In this document: piece after piece, positions 8,816 through 17,228 of the stretch
Position numbering within the stretch: the first letter of the stretch is position 1
How the letters are laid out: each line of letters begins with the position of its first letter
Assembly (NCBI GenBank): GCA_944351765.1
Contig: CALVPR010000009.1
Location: forward strand, 1 to 43,987
Source of the DNA: an uncultured Bacilli bacterium
Lineage (GTDB): Bacteria > Bacillota_I > Bacilli_A > RF39 > UBA660
Direction of reading: 5' to 3'
Length of the DNA: 43,987 bases
Made by a program: the position numbers and the translations under genes
Notes under the pieces: generated by a model
Seen by the model: the letters and a program-made list of their open reading frames with translations, nothing else
Database searches by the model: none
What the model was told of the DNA's origin: nothing

Positions 8816-10552
8816 ATGAAAGAGTTATTTAAAAATTTAAAATTTGTATGGAACTATGCTCAAAACCAAAAAGGCAAGTTAATAATACTTACAATTATTA
8901 ATATTATTCAAATTATTATTAGTGTTATTTTCCCTATATTAAGTGCTAGAGTTGTGGTCTCTTTAACTACTAATGAATACTTTAGAATTCTGTTAATAGC
9001 AATAATTATTTTAATATTAGATAGTATTTATAGTTGTTTAAGTTATTTTGTTAGAATAATTACTATAAATATACATAGAAATGTTTTATCCCAATTGGAA
9101 GTTAATCTAGGAATGAATGTCTTAAAATTAGAAAATGCATGTTTAGATAAAAATGGAAGTGGCGTATTTATTCAAAGACTTACCGGAGATACTTCTAATA
9201 TATCGGGTGTATTTAATTCGCTTTTAGAAATTTTGACTCGAATAATTACATATATAGGAATATTAATAGCAATGTTTATTGTAAACAAATTAGTCTTTTT
9301 ATATGTTATTTGTACGTTAATTATCCTTTATGTTTTAGAAAGAATAAGGACGTCTAAAAAAAATGAATGCGATAAAGAGGTAAGAAAAGCAAAAGAAAAA
9401 GTATCTGGATTTATAGGAGAACTAGTACGTGGAGCAAGAGACATAAAAATGCTAAATAGTGAGAACGATTTTATAAAAGAATTATCCAATAGAATAGATG
9501 ATGCTAATTATAAACAGATGAAGATGAAGAAAGTATCTTGGAATTATTTTTTAATAATAGATGAATTTGATGGTATATTTTCATTTTTGTTAATAGTTTT
9601 GTTGATTATGTTAATGAAAGATAATTATTTGATACCTACTACGGCACTGGTTTTATATAATTATTTTGGTAGAGTATCTGGATTAATTTATTCGGTTGGT
9701 AGTTTGTTAGAATACACTAAGGATTTTAATTTATCTAGTGAAAGAATAAGTGCGATCATAGATGATAAAGAATTTTCAAAAGAAAAATTTGGGAATAAAC
9801 ATTTAGCCAAAGTTAATGGAGATTTTGAATTTAAAAATGTAACATTCAAATATGATAAAAAATATGTATTAAAAGATTTAAGTTTTAAGGTTAATGCAAA
9901 TGAAACTGTTGCTTTTGTTGGAAAAAGCGGAGCGGGGAAAACGACAATCTTTAATTTATTATGTAAAATGTATGATGTTAATTCTGGTACTATTACAATT
10001 GATGGTGTAAATATTAATGAATTAGATAAAGACTCAATAAGAGGAAATATTACAATTATTAGTCAAAATCCTTATATATTTAATATGAGTATAAGAGATA
10101 ATTTAAAATTAGTAAAGTCAGATTTAACAGAAAAAGCAATGAAAGAAGCTTGTAAAATTGCATGTTTAGAAGACTTCATAAATAATTTACCCAATGGGTA
10201 TGATACGATTATTGGTGAAGGTGGTATAAATTTATCAGGAGGACAAAAACAAAGGTTGGCAATAGCAAGAGCATTAGTTCAAAAAACAGAAATAATTTTA
10301 TTTGATGAAGCTACTTCTGCATTAGATAATGAGACCCAAAGAAAAATACAAGAGGCTATAAATAATATGAAGAATGAGTATACTATATTAATAATTGCTC
10401 ATAGACTTTCTACAATAATAAATGCTGATCGGATACTCTATGTAGAAGATGGACAAATAGAAGCTGAAGGAACACATAAAGAATTATTAAAAAATTGTGA
10501 AGAATATAAAAAATTATATGAATCAGAAATTATTAAAAAAAATGATAACTAA
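8816..10552 (+). CDS. ABC transporter, fused permease and ATPase
   Basis: A 578-residue half-transporter of the exporter type that should dimerise in the membrane. The N-terminal 330 residues hold six predicted transmembrane helices in the ABC exporter fold, with the coupling-helix region near GELVRGARDIKML. The ATPase domain has Walker A GKSGAGKTT at 369-377, a Q-loop (ISQNPYIF), signature LSGGQKQRLAIARAL from 473, Walker B IILFDEATSALD and the switch His in IAHRLST, so it should be active. ATG 8816 follows TGGAGTA; an in-frame ATG at 8780 lies inside the previous gene. The adjoining metallopeptidase candidate might process an exported peptide, but no peptide gene is evident. Confidence 0.95.
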   Translation: MKELFKNLKFVWNYAQNQKGKLIILTIINIIQIIISVIFPILSARVVVSLTTNEYFRILLIAIIILILDSIYSCLSYFVRIITINIHRNVLSQLEVNLGMNVLKLENACLDKNGSGVFIQRLTGDTSNISGVFNSLLEILTRIITYIGILIAMFIVNKLVFLYVICTLIILYVLERIRTSKKNECDKEVRKAKEKVSGFIGELVRGARDIKMLNSENDFIKELSNRIDDANYKQMKMKKVSWNYFLIIDEFDGIFSFLLIVLLIMLMKDNYLIPTTALVLYNYFGRVSGLIYSVGSLLEYTKDFNLSSERISAIIDDKEFSKEKFGNKHLAKVNGDFEFKNVTFKYDKKYVLKDLSFKVNANETVAFVGKSGAGKTTIFNLLCKMYDVNSGTITIDGVNINELDKDSIRGNITIISQNPYIFNMSIRDNLKLVKSDLTEKAMKEACKIACLEDFINNLPNGYDTIIGEGGINLSGGQKQRLAIARALVQKTEIILFDEATSALDNETQRKIQEAINNMKNEYTILIIAHRLSTIINADRILYVEDGQIEAEGTHKELLKNCEEYKKLYESEIIKKNDN

Positions 10553-10566
10553 AAAAGGAGTAACTT

Positions 10567-11739
10567 ATGGATTCGTTAAGTAAACAAATAATAGAAATTT
10601 TGTCATTACCACAATTTGCAAATTTAAATAAAGCCCAAAAAAATACAGTAAGAGAATGTATTTTGGCAAATTGTTTAATTTTATCAAAAGAAAAGCAGCA
10701 ATATTATTTGGAATTAATAAAAAACAATTTGGTTAGTGTTGAAGATCTTGGAGAAGAAGACTATTATAAAGATAATATATGCTATGGTGGGATAGTAGAA
10801 ACCAAAATAGTAAGGGTTCCATTAGATAAAGAAGGAATGATATATCCATTAAATTACCATTTAAAATATAGAGAATATAAAGAACCAATAGGTAGGATTA
10901 CTAAATCTGTTTTGCATGAATTCGGTCATATGGTAGTAAAGAAAACAACCATTAATTTAGAAGAGGGAAAGGGAAGTACTAATGGTGGTTTACTTATGGA
11001 TATGGGCGGATTAATTATAAATGAATCATTTACTAGAGATTATGGTCATGCTTTTTGTGAAATTATAAATGAGTTTACTAATTTTTTAGCGTTTAAGGCT
11101 TATTTATCGTATACGGAAATAGACATAAATGCCATTGAAAAAATGAAAGCATTTGCTCAAGCAAATGGATTAAAATACGAAGAAAATATTAATTATTTGA
11201 GCATACTACCTGACAATTTATTTACATCTTTTTCAGAATCACTTTTAGCAATGGAAACTATGCCTGAAGGAACAAAAGAAATGTTTAATCCTTTGTATGT
11301 TAAATATACACCTTTAGTTAAATTAATAATGCATTCATTTCAAAATCCTTGTTGTACTTACCAGGACTTAGTAAAAGCTTTTCAGAATCAAGAAGGATTA
11401 TATGCAAAAAAAGACGGGAAACCTATTAATGACTTATTATATGGTTATTACGAATCATCATTTCATGTTCAAGAATTATTTGATGGATATATGAAAGATA
11501 AGATAACATGGGAACAATTTTGCACAACATTTGATAAAGAAATGTTTAAATCACAAATTAATTATGACTTTATAACAGAAAGCATAGAAATTTTTACTAA
11601 TTTTTATAAGAAACGAGTTGAAGACTCTGTTAAAAAAGGTGATATAACAGAAAAAGATGCTAGTAATTTATTAAATAATTATGAAAAAACTGTAAACGAT
11701 TGCTTAACTTATTATGAATCAAAACCTAAAAGTAAGTAA
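10567..11739 (+). CDS. Putative zinc metallopeptidase (HEFGH motif)
   Basis: A 390-residue soluble protein with SVLHEFGHMVVKK, an HExxH zinc-binding motif at residues 117-121. About 50 residues later HAFCEIINEFTNFLA offers Glu residues that could be the third ligand, as in gluzincins. I do not recognise the family. It has no signal peptide, so it is probably cytoplasmic. AAAAAGGAG precedes the ATG and the gap to the ABC transporter is 14 bases, so cotranscription is likely. It could be an inactive homologue or a structural protein if the ligands are not conserved. Confidence 0.82.
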   Translation: MDSLSKQIIEILSLPQFANLNKAQKNTVRECILANCLILSKEKQQYYLELIKNNLVSVEDLGEEDYYKDNICYGGIVETKIVRVPLDKEGMIYPLNYHLKYREYKEPIGRITKSVLHEFGHMVVKKTTINLEEGKGSTNGGLLMDMGGLIINESFTRDYGHAFCEIINEFTNFLAFKAYLSYTEIDINAIEKMKAFAQANGLKYEENINYLSILPDNLFTSFSESLLAMETMPEGTKEMFNPLYVKYTPLVKLIMHSFQNPCCTYQDLVKAFQNQEGLYAKKDGKPINDLLYGYYESSFHVQELFDGYMKDKITWEQFCTTFDKEMFKSQINYDFITESIEIFTNFYKKRVEDSVKKGDITEKDASNLLNNYEKTVNDCLTYYESKPKSK

Positions 11740-11795
11740 TATTTTATCTAACCAATATCTTTTTATTTATACTATATTATTGAAAGGTGATAACA

Positions 11796-12269
11796 ATGGA
11801 CAAGATATATGATGAATACTATTATAAAATATATTATTGGGCAATTAAGAAAACAAGGAATAAAGAAGATGCTGAAGATTTAACTAATAATATATTTGTA
11901 TCTATATTTGAATATCTTGGTAAAAATATTCAAATTGATAAATTAGATAATTTAATATGGAAAATTGCTTACAATTGTTGGTGCACCAAAGCAAAAAAAT
12001 ATATTAAAGAAAAGAATAATGTTTCTATGGATACAAATTATGATGTTGGTTATCAAGATGATATGTTAGATAAAGTAATTTATAGGGAAATAATAGATGA
12101 AATTGATAAGTTTAATTTATCAGAAAAAGAAATAATAGTATTTATAATGCATTATTGTGATGATCTTTCAGTAAAAGAAATAAGTCAAAAAATAAATACT
12201 AGTCAGTCAAATATAAAATATTATTTGTATAATGCTAGAAAAAAGATAAAGGAGAGATATAATGACTAA
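11796..12269 (+). CDS. ECF-type RNA polymerase sigma factor
   Basis: The 157-residue protein has the two-domain layout of an ECF sigma factor. Region 2 is near residues 5-45 (YYYKIYYWAIKKTRNKEDAE, then DLTNNIFVSIFEYL). Region 4 with a helix-turn-helix is near 120-155 (LSVKEISQKINTSQSNIKYY). There is no region 3. It should direct RNA polymerase to a small regulon. ATG 11796 is preceded by AAAGGTGATAAC; a GTG nine bases earlier lies within that ribosome site. Its end overlaps the next gene by eight bases, which implies translational coupling with a partner. No typical membrane anti-sigma gene is adjacent. Confidence 0.9.
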   Translation: MDKIYDEYYYKIYYWAIKKTRNKEDAEDLTNNIFVSIFEYLGKNIQIDKLDNLIWKIAYNCWCTKAKKYIKEKNNVSMDTNYDVGYQDDMLDKVIYREIIDEIDKFNLSEKEIIVFIMHYCDDLSVKEISQKINTSQSNIKYYLYNARKKIKERYND

Positions 12270-12951
12270 TTTAAATTTAGATAAGTATTTAAATATTGCA
12301 AATGAAGAAAAGGCAAAGTATGGGATAAAAGAGTATGCACCATTATATCCGATGCTAAGAGTTGAAAACAATAATTTGTATATTGGAATAATGTTTACAA
12401 TGCCAAATGATAATGTATGGGATATTAATGAACAAATTAAACCAAGCCATTGGATGTTAATTGATACAAAAGATTTTAGCATAATTGAGGTTAATAAGAC
12501 GGAAGAAAAAGACTTTGTTACAGGAACTTTAATTCCTAAAGATATTACGGACAAGCAAAAAGAAATTTCTAAATATACAGTTGAAAAAACATTACAATAT
12601 GAAAAATATTTAATGGAAGATATTAAAAATGATAGTTTACCAATACAAAAGAAATTGGCAACTATTCTTAATAATGAAATAGATGTTGATGGAAATAAGG
12701 TTAACATAAATGATTATTTGATTTCAAACTTAGAAGAAGATATAAAGGAAAAAGTAAAAGAATTGGTAAATGTATTAGTTTATTCTAAATACGGATCATT
12801 AACATTCTATTATGATAGCTTGTTTAATCAAATAGTTAATAAATACAATAATGAAAAAATTATTGATAAAGAAAAAATAAAATTATGTATTGAAATTATG
12901 AATAATTACTATGATGGTGTTATTGGTATAGATAATTTCTTTAATGTATAA
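12262..12951 (+). CDS. Hypothetical protein coupled to the sigma factor gene
   Basis: I do not recognise this 229-residue soluble protein. The N-terminal part has WMLIDTKDFSIIEV, which looks like a beta-rich domain; the rest is helical. There is no transmembrane segment and no zinc-binding HxxxCxxC motif, so it is not a standard ZAS or membrane anti-sigma factor. Its ATG overlaps the stop of the sigma factor gene, with AAAGGAG upstream, and a terminator follows. A cytoplasmic regulator of the sigma factor is one possible role, inferred only from position. Confidence 0.85.
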   Translation: MTNLNLDKYLNIANEEKAKYGIKEYAPLYPMLRVENNNLYIGIMFTMPNDNVWDINEQIKPSHWMLIDTKDFSIIEVNKTEEKDFVTGTLIPKDITDKQKEISKYTVEKTLQYEKYLMEDIKNDSLPIQKKLATILNNEIDVDGNKVNINDYLISNLEEDIKEKVKELVNVLVYSKYGSLTFYYDSLFNQIVNKYNNEKIIDKEKIKLCIEIMNNYYDGVIGIDNFFNV

Positions 12952-12958
12952 AAATTAG

Positions 12959-13000
12959 CCTATAGAAGTATAAATAGAAATACTTTATAGGTTTTTGTTT
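12959..13000 (+). terminator. Terminator of the sigma factor operon
   Basis: CCTATAGAAGTA (12959-12970) pairs with TACTTTATAGG (12981-12991) with a single bulge, followed by TTTTTGTTT. It closes the block beginning at 4219 or a sub-operon of it. Confidence 0.85.
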
Positions 13001-13046
13001 ATTTTGGTATATAATAAAATAAATTATTAGCAAGGAGGGATTTAAA

Positions 13047-13832
13047 TTGGAAAATAAATTAATTCATGCTATTAATAAGGGAAAGCTAGATACATTACTT
13101 TTACTTATTGATAAGTATCCTAAAGAATATAATACAATTGAATTTATATCAAAATTAATAAATGAAGTTATATCTAAAATAAATGAAGAACAATATGATA
13201 CTGGTGAATTTTATTATATAGATTATGACAGAACCATAATACTTCTTTTAATAATACTATTTAAATATTATTATAATGAGATATATGAAAGCAGTTCTAA
13301 AGAAAAAGAGCTGTTAATAAAATCTTATAACGAAATAATTAATAATAAAGAAGATTTTGAAGAAGAGACAATTTCTTTATTTGAACTTTTAATTAGTGAT
13401 AAAAAAGTTAATTTTAATCCTTTAATTTTATCATTACTAGATCACATTAATAGAGAAAATGCTTTTATTATTTCAGGTCTAATTTATCAAATATGGTGTG
13501 AAGACTTTGAAATGAAATGTAGTATATCTGGTAGAGAATTTACTTCTTTGGATTTGCTAGAATGTGAAAATAGACATTTTACTGTCAATGGTATTCTTTT
13601 AAATGAAAAAGAAAAAATTGAATATGCTAAAAAAGAGTGTATTAATTTATGTTGGACAGATTCTGCAAGTTTAGAAGATTTACAAAAATCAAAAATACTT
13701 TCAGCTAAACTTAAAAATACAACAATATTAGAAGACGTAGTTAAATTAACGACAGAACTTTGTTTAATACACAATAATTTTATACCGTTTGTCTATCAAA
13801 CATATGAATTGATAGTAAAAGACTTATATTAA
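13047..13832 (+). CDS. Hypothetical protein
   Basis: Unknown, 261 residues. It starts at TTG 13047 after AAGGAGGG. The first 30 residues (LIHAINKGKLDTLLLLIDKY) look like one ankyrin-type helix pair, but no repeats follow. The rest is mostly helical and acidic with a few Cys and Trp residues. It lies between two terminators or promoters, so it seems to be a single-gene unit. TATATAATAAAAT at 13010-13021 may be its -10 region. Confidence 0.8.
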   Translation: MENKLIHAINKGKLDTLLLLIDKYPKEYNTIEFISKLINEVISKINEEQYDTGEFYYIDYDRTIILLLIILFKYYYNEIYESSSKEKELLIKSYNEIINNKEDFEEETISLFELLISDKKVNFNPLILSLLDHINRENAFIISGLIYQIWCEDFEMKCSISGREFTSLDLLECENRHFTVNGILLNEKEKIEYAKKECINLCWTDSASLEDLQKSKILSAKLKNTTILEDVVKLTTELCLIHNNFIPFVYQTYELIVKDLY

Positions 13833-13864
13833 GTATCAATTTACATTAATAAAATTAACAGAAG

Positions 13865-13894
13865 TTGCTAATAAATATTTACTTGTGCTATAAT
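13865..13894 (+). promoter_or_regulatory. Promoter of prfA-prmC
   Basis: TTGCTA (13865-13870), an 18-bp spacer ending in TGC, and TATAAT (13889-13894). The TGn before the -10 makes it an extended -10 promoter. Initiation falls about 15 bases before the prfA start. Confidence 0.75.
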
Positions 13895-13916
13895 ACTTAA
13901 GGAAAGGGCTGATAAT

Positions 13917-14981
13917 ATGATTAATAGATTAGAAGCAATATTAAAAAGATATAACGAAATAAAAGAAGAACTTAGTAGTCCAGAAATAGTATCTGATATA
14001 AGAAAGATGACTGAATTATCTAAAGAACAAACAAGATTGGAAAAAACAGTAAATATATATGAAGAATATAAACAAGTTCTTGAAGATATAGAGGCTGCTA
14101 AAGAAATGCTTAAAGATAAAGATATGGCTGAGTTTGCAAAAGAAGAATTGTCTAATTTAGAAGAAAGAAAAATACAAATTGAAAAAGAATTAGAAATATT
14201 ATTATTACCACATGACCCTAATGATGAGAAAAATGTTATCGTAGAAATTAGAGGAGCTGCTGGAGGAGATGAAGCCAATATTTTTGCGGGCGATTTATTT
14301 GATATGTACGGGAAGTATGCAAATGGTCTGGGATGGAAAATAGAAGTACTTAATGCCGAAGAAGGAACGGCAGGAGGTTATTCGCAAATAGAATTTATGG
14401 TAAAAGGAGAAGGAGCTTATTCTAAACTAAAATACGAAAGTGGAGCTCATAGAGTACAAAGAGTGCCTGCAACTGAATCACAAGGTAGAGTACATACTTC
14501 AACTGCAACCGTATTAGTAATGCCTGAAGCAGAAGAATTTGATTATGAACTAGATGAAAGTGAAGTAAGAATAGATATAACTAGAAGTAGTGGATGTGGT
14601 GGCCAAGGAGTAAATACAACTGATAGTGCTGTTAGACTTACCCATATACCTACTGGTATTATTGTATATTCACAAACAGAAAGAAGCCAAATTAAAAATA
14701 AAGAAAAAGCATTTAAAATATTAAAAACAAGACTATATGATTTAAAACTTCGTGAACAAGAAGAAGCAAATCATGCTGAGAGAAAAAATAAAATAGGAAC
14801 TGGGGATAGAAGTGAGAAAATAAGAACATATAACTATCCACAAAATAGATTAACTGACCATCGTATTGGATTTACTTCAATGAATTTAGACCGTATTATG
14901 GATGGAGAACTTGGAGTGGTTATTGATGAACTTATCAACGAAAACCAAAGAAGAGAACTTGAAGGAACTCTTGAAAATTAA
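13917..14981 (+). CDS. prfA: Peptide chain release factor 1
   Basis: RF1 of normal length (354 residues) releases the peptide at UAA and UAG. The N-terminal helical domain is followed by EIRGAAGGDEANIFAGDLF. The PAT tripeptide of VPATESQGRVHTS marks RF1 rather than RF2. The GGQ at 228-230 contacts the peptidyl transferase centre. Around it the sequence is GCGGQGVN rather than the more common GAGGQHVN; such changes occur in other Gram-positive RF1 proteins. Because TGA stops are used here, an RF2 gene must be elsewhere. The next gene, prmC, methylates the GGQ glutamine, and its start lies inside prfA. Confidence 0.97.
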   Translation: MINRLEAILKRYNEIKEELSSPEIVSDIRKMTELSKEQTRLEKTVNIYEEYKQVLEDIEAAKEMLKDKDMAEFAKEELSNLEERKIQIEKELEILLLPHDPNDEKNVIVEIRGAAGGDEANIFAGDLFDMYGKYANGLGWKIEVLNAEEGTAGGYSQIEFMVKGEGAYSKLKYESGAHRVQRVPATESQGRVHTSTATVLVMPEAEEFDYELDESEVRIDITRSSGCGGQGVNTTDSAVRLTHIPTGIIVYSQTERSQIKNKEKAFKILKTRLYDLKLREQEEANHAERKNKIGTGDRSEKIRTYNYPQNRLTDHRIGFTSMNLDRIMDGELGVVIDELINENQRRELEGTLEN

Positions 14982-15738
14982 AAAAAGAGTAGAAGATAAC
15001 AATATTCCTCTTGCAGATTTTGACTATATCCACAGGTATGTGGAAAAAAATAATTTAGGAATAGAAGTTTTAAACAGCTATGTGGACAAACTTATAAATG
15101 GAGAACCAATCCAATATGTAATTGGTAATGTTGACTTTTACGGAAATATTATATATGTAGATAAGGACGTGCTAATTCCTAGATTTGAAACTGAATTACT
15201 AGTAGAAAAGACAATTAAATATATTAAAAGCACATTTAATGAACAGGTGAGTGTTTTAGATATAGGAACAGGTTCTGGATGTATTGCTATAACAATTGCT
15301 AAAAATACTTGTTCAAAAGTAGATGCTGTTGATATATCAGAAGGTGCAATTAAAGTTGCTAAAGATAACTGTATCCACAACTCTGTGGAAATAAATATTT
15401 TTAAAAGTGATATATTTAGTAATATTAATAAAAAATATGATGTAATAATTAGTAATCCACCTTATATTGCATATGATGAAGAAATAATGGAAATTGTTAA
15501 AAATAACGAACCACATACAGCTTTATATGCAAGTGATAATGGCTTATATTTTTACGATAAGATATTAAAAGAATGCAAAAATTATTTGAATGATAAATTC
15601 TTAATTGCTTTTGAAATAGGTTATACACAAGGTGATGCTATAAAAGAGTTAGCACAAAAATATTTAAAAAATATAGATGTATGGATAGAAAAAGATTATT
15701 CAGATAAAGATAGATTTGTATTTATAAAAAGTAAGTAG
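14926..15738 (+). CDS. prmC: Release factor glutamine methyltransferase
   Basis: A 270-residue SAM-dependent methyltransferase that modifies the GGQ glutamine of release factors. It has an N-terminal helical domain, the SAM-binding loop VLDIGTGSGCIAI, and the substrate motif NPPY at 177-180 (VIISNPPYIAYDE). Also typical are PIQYVIGNVDFYG and VLIPRFETELLVE. ATG 14926 is preceded by TTGGAGTGG and overlaps the end of prfA by 56 bases, so the two should be translationally coupled. An in-frame ATG at 14902 has no better site and would enlarge the overlap. Confidence 0.96.
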   Translation: MNLSTKTKEENLKELLKIKKRVEDNNIPLADFDYIHRYVEKNNLGIEVLNSYVDKLINGEPIQYVIGNVDFYGNIIYVDKDVLIPRFETELLVEKTIKYIKSTFNEQVSVLDIGTGSGCIAITIAKNTCSKVDAVDISEGAIKVAKDNCIHNSVEINIFKSDIFSNINKKYDVIISNPPYIAYDEEIMEIVKNNEPHTALYASDNGLYFYDKILKECKNYLNDKFLIAFEIGYTQGDAIKELAQKYLKNIDVWIEKDYSDKDRFVFIKSK

Positions 15739-15759
15739 AATAGAAATATTCTATTTTTT
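15737..15759 (+). terminator. Terminator of prfA-prmC
   Basis: AGAATA (15737-15742) and TATTCT (15747-15752) with loop GAAA, then ATTTTTT. The stem begins in the prmC stop codon. It is short but has a good loop and U-run. Confidence 0.65.
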
Positions 15760-15787
15760 ATGTATTTATGTATAAAAAAAAGATATT

Positions 15788-15812
15788 ACCCTCAATATGA
15801 TATTGAAAGGGT
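15788..15812 (+). promoter_or_regulatory. Hairpin covering the spoIIR ribosome binding site
   Basis: ACCCTCAAT (15788-15796) can pair with ATTG-AA-AGGGT (15802-15812) around a five-base loop, with AA bulged. AGGGT is the core of the AAAGGGTGATT ribosome site of spoIIR, so the hairpin would hide it. A regulatory role is inferred. Confidence 0.4.
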
Positions 15813-15819
15813 GATTAGT

Positions 15820-16344
15820 GTGAGAAAACTAATATTAATAATATTAACAATAGTAACTATATATGTAGTATATAATAATGTAAAAGCAGAAGAAATAGTA
15901 ATACCTAATACGGCAATAAGACTTAGAGTTATCCCTAATAGTAATAATTTATTAGATCAAGAAATGAAAACAAAAGTAAAACAATATTTAGAAACTAATT
16001 TATATAAAAATTTTGCTAATGTAAATAATATAGAAGAAGCAAGAACAATGATAAATAATAATATTCCTAAAATAGAAGAAGATATTACAAGTGTATTTAA
16101 TGAAAATAATTATGATATGAATTTTAAAGTTAAATATGGCAATAACTATTTCCCTAAAAAAGAATACAAAGGTATTACTTATGAAGAAGGATATTATGAA
16201 TCATTAGTAGTAGAAATAGGAGAAGCAAAAGGAGATAATTTTTGGTGTGTATTATTTCCGTCATTATGTTTATTAGAAACAGAAGAAACTACTGAAGTAG
16301 AATATAAACTAGGAGTATTAGAACTTATAAATAAAATATTTTAG
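15820..16344 (+). CDS. spoIIR: Stage II sporulation protein R
   Basis: SpoIIR is the secreted forespore signal that activates SpoIIGA, which processes pro-sigma-E in the mother cell. The 174-residue protein has an N-terminal signal or membrane segment (residues 2-20). Next is IPNTAIRLRVIPNSN near residues 26-40, matching the family opening AIRLRVIxNS. The C-terminus has NYFPKKEYKGITYEEGYYES and the hallmark DNFWCVLFPSLCLLE. GTG 15820 follows AAAGGGTGATTA; an in-frame ATG at 15760 lies inside the preceding terminator. It is slightly shorter than the Bacillus protein. Its presence suggests the organism or its recent ancestors sporulate. Confidence 0.93.
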   Translation: MRKLILIILTIVTIYVVYNNVKAEEIVIPNTAIRLRVIPNSNNLLDQEMKTKVKQYLETNLYKNFANVNNIEEARTMINNNIPKIEEDITSVFNENNYDMNFKVKYGNNYFPKKEYKGITYEEGYYESLVVEIGEAKGDNFWCVLFPSLCLLETEETTEVEYKLGVLELINKIF

Positions 16345-16390
16345 CATTAATTAAAAGTATTCATAATAATATTTACTAGGGTGAATATGT

Positions 16391-16927
16391 ATGGGTGCTT
16401 TTTTTACTACTTTATTAATTGCAGTTAGTTTATCAATGGATGCTTTTTCTTTGTCCCTTGCTTATGGGATGCAACAGATGACTAAAAAAGATAAAATATT
16501 ATTATCAGTAATTGTAGGAATATATCACTTTTTTATGCCTTTAATTGGTCTAAATATAGGTAGTGCTATTTTAAAATATATTATAATAGATATAAGTATT
16601 TTAGTGTGTATAATATTCTCATTAATTGGATTAGAAATGATAGTATCTAGTATTAAAGAAAAAGAAGATAAAATATTAATATCTTTAATTGGTTTTATTA
16701 TTTTTGGTTTCTCTGTTAGTATTGATAGTTTTACAATGGGAATAGGACTTAATATGATAAATAATAATTATTTAGAAGTAACTAGTATCTTTGCAATAGC
16801 AAGTGCAACATTTACATATTTAGGACTTCTTCTTGGTAATAAATTAAATTTAAAATATGGAAAATATTCGACAATACTTGGAGGCAGTCTTTTAATTATA
16901 TTAGGAATATATTATTTAGTTAAATAA
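16391..16927 (+). CDS. MntP-like manganese efflux pump family protein
   Basis: A 178-residue integral membrane protein with about six helices and the internal duplication typical of the MntP/YtaF (DUF204) family. VSLSMDAFSLSLAYGMQQ in helix 1 and FGFSVSIDSFTMGIGL in helix 4 carry the paired Asp residues of the transport path. YHFFMPLIGLNIG in helix 2 looks more like MntP than YtaF. Since it follows spoIIR by 46 bases, the sporulation-linked YtaF remains an alternative. An AGGGTGAATATGT site precedes the ATG. I saw no manganese riboswitch (yybP-ykoY) in the short gap. Confidence 0.85.
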   Translation: MGAFFTTLLIAVSLSMDAFSLSLAYGMQQMTKKDKILLSVIVGIYHFFMPLIGLNIGSAILKYIIIDISILVCIIFSLIGLEMIVSSIKEKEDKILISLIGFIIFGFSVSIDSFTMGIGLNMINNNYLEVTSIFAIASATFTYLGLLLGNKLNLKYGKYSTILGGSLLIILGIYYLVK

Positions 16928-16963
16928 TAGTAGTAAAAAACATGTATAAATATTTTGTTTTTG

Positions 16964-17035
16964 AATATAATAATAATGCATTATTTTTTTACAAGATTGA
17001 CTTTTTGTAAAAAATAGTGTATATTATTATTGCAT
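16964..17035. repeat. Long AT-rich inverted repeat around the antitoxin promoter
   Basis: Arms 16964-16994 and 17004-17035 are imperfect reverse complements. The inner 10 bp (TTTTTTACAA at 16985 and TTGTAAAAAA at 17004) are perfect. The -35 box TTGACT sits in the 9-base centre. It could be an operator, a mntP terminator, or both. Confidence 0.6.
16997..17025 (+). promoter_or_regulatory. Promoter of the type III antitoxin-toxin locus
   Basis: TTGACT (16997-17002), a 17-bp spacer and TATATT (17020-17025). Initiation near 17032 places the RNA start just before the pseudoknot repeats. Confidence 0.75.
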
Positions 17036-17042
17036 TAAAAAA

Positions 17043-17160
17043 GTGCGATAATATAAATGTTAATCGCTTCCAAGTGGTGCGAGTAAAAAATGATCTTGGT
17101 CGTGAAATGTTAATCGCTTCTAGGTGGTGCGAGTAATAAATGATCCTAGTCGTAAATGTT
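17043..17160 (+). ncRNA. Type III antitoxin RNA, two pseudoknot repeats plus partial ends
   Basis: Two tandem units at 17061-17110 (50 nt) and 17111-17159 (49 nt) are followed by a partial third and preceded by a partial unit (GTGCGATAA). Each unit can form an H-type pseudoknot. In unit 1, TCGC (17064-17067) pairs with GCGA (17079-17082), and CCAAG (17070-17074) pairs with CTTGG (17095-17099). In unit 2 the same positions hold TCGC/GCGA and CTAGG (17120-17124)/CCTAG (17145-17149). Two of the five base pairs in the second stem differ between units and both are compensated (C-G to T-A and A-T to G-C), so the structure itself is maintained. Tandem pseudoknots followed by a terminator and a toxin gene are the hallmark of type III systems, in which the toxin cuts the repeat RNA and is inhibited by its own product. 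Confidence 0.88.
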
Positions 17161-17195
17161 AGAAAATTCTATTTTTTTAATAGAGTTTTCTTTTT
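17161..17195 (+). terminator. Terminator between antitoxin RNA and toxin gene
   Basis: AGAAAATTCTATT (17161-17173) pairs with AATAGAGTTTTCT (17179-17191) with one wobble, then TTTT. In type III loci this hairpin lets most transcripts stop after the antitoxin and some read into the toxin, setting the RNA-to-toxin ratio. Confidence 0.88.
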
Positions 17196-17228
17196 ATATA
17201 TGTTATACTTTGGGTGGGGGATGATGTT

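Noticed and set aside
13047..13832. Ankyrin repeat protein
   Set aside because: Only one helix pair at the N-terminus resembles ankyrin; no repeat follows.
16345..16390. Manganese riboswitch before the MntP-like gene
   Set aside because: The gap is only 46 bases and has none of the yybP-ykoY conserved loops.
17043..17160. Short CRISPR array
   Set aside because: The units are directly adjacent with no spacers, there are only two, and no cas genes are present. The internal pairing fits pseudoknots better.
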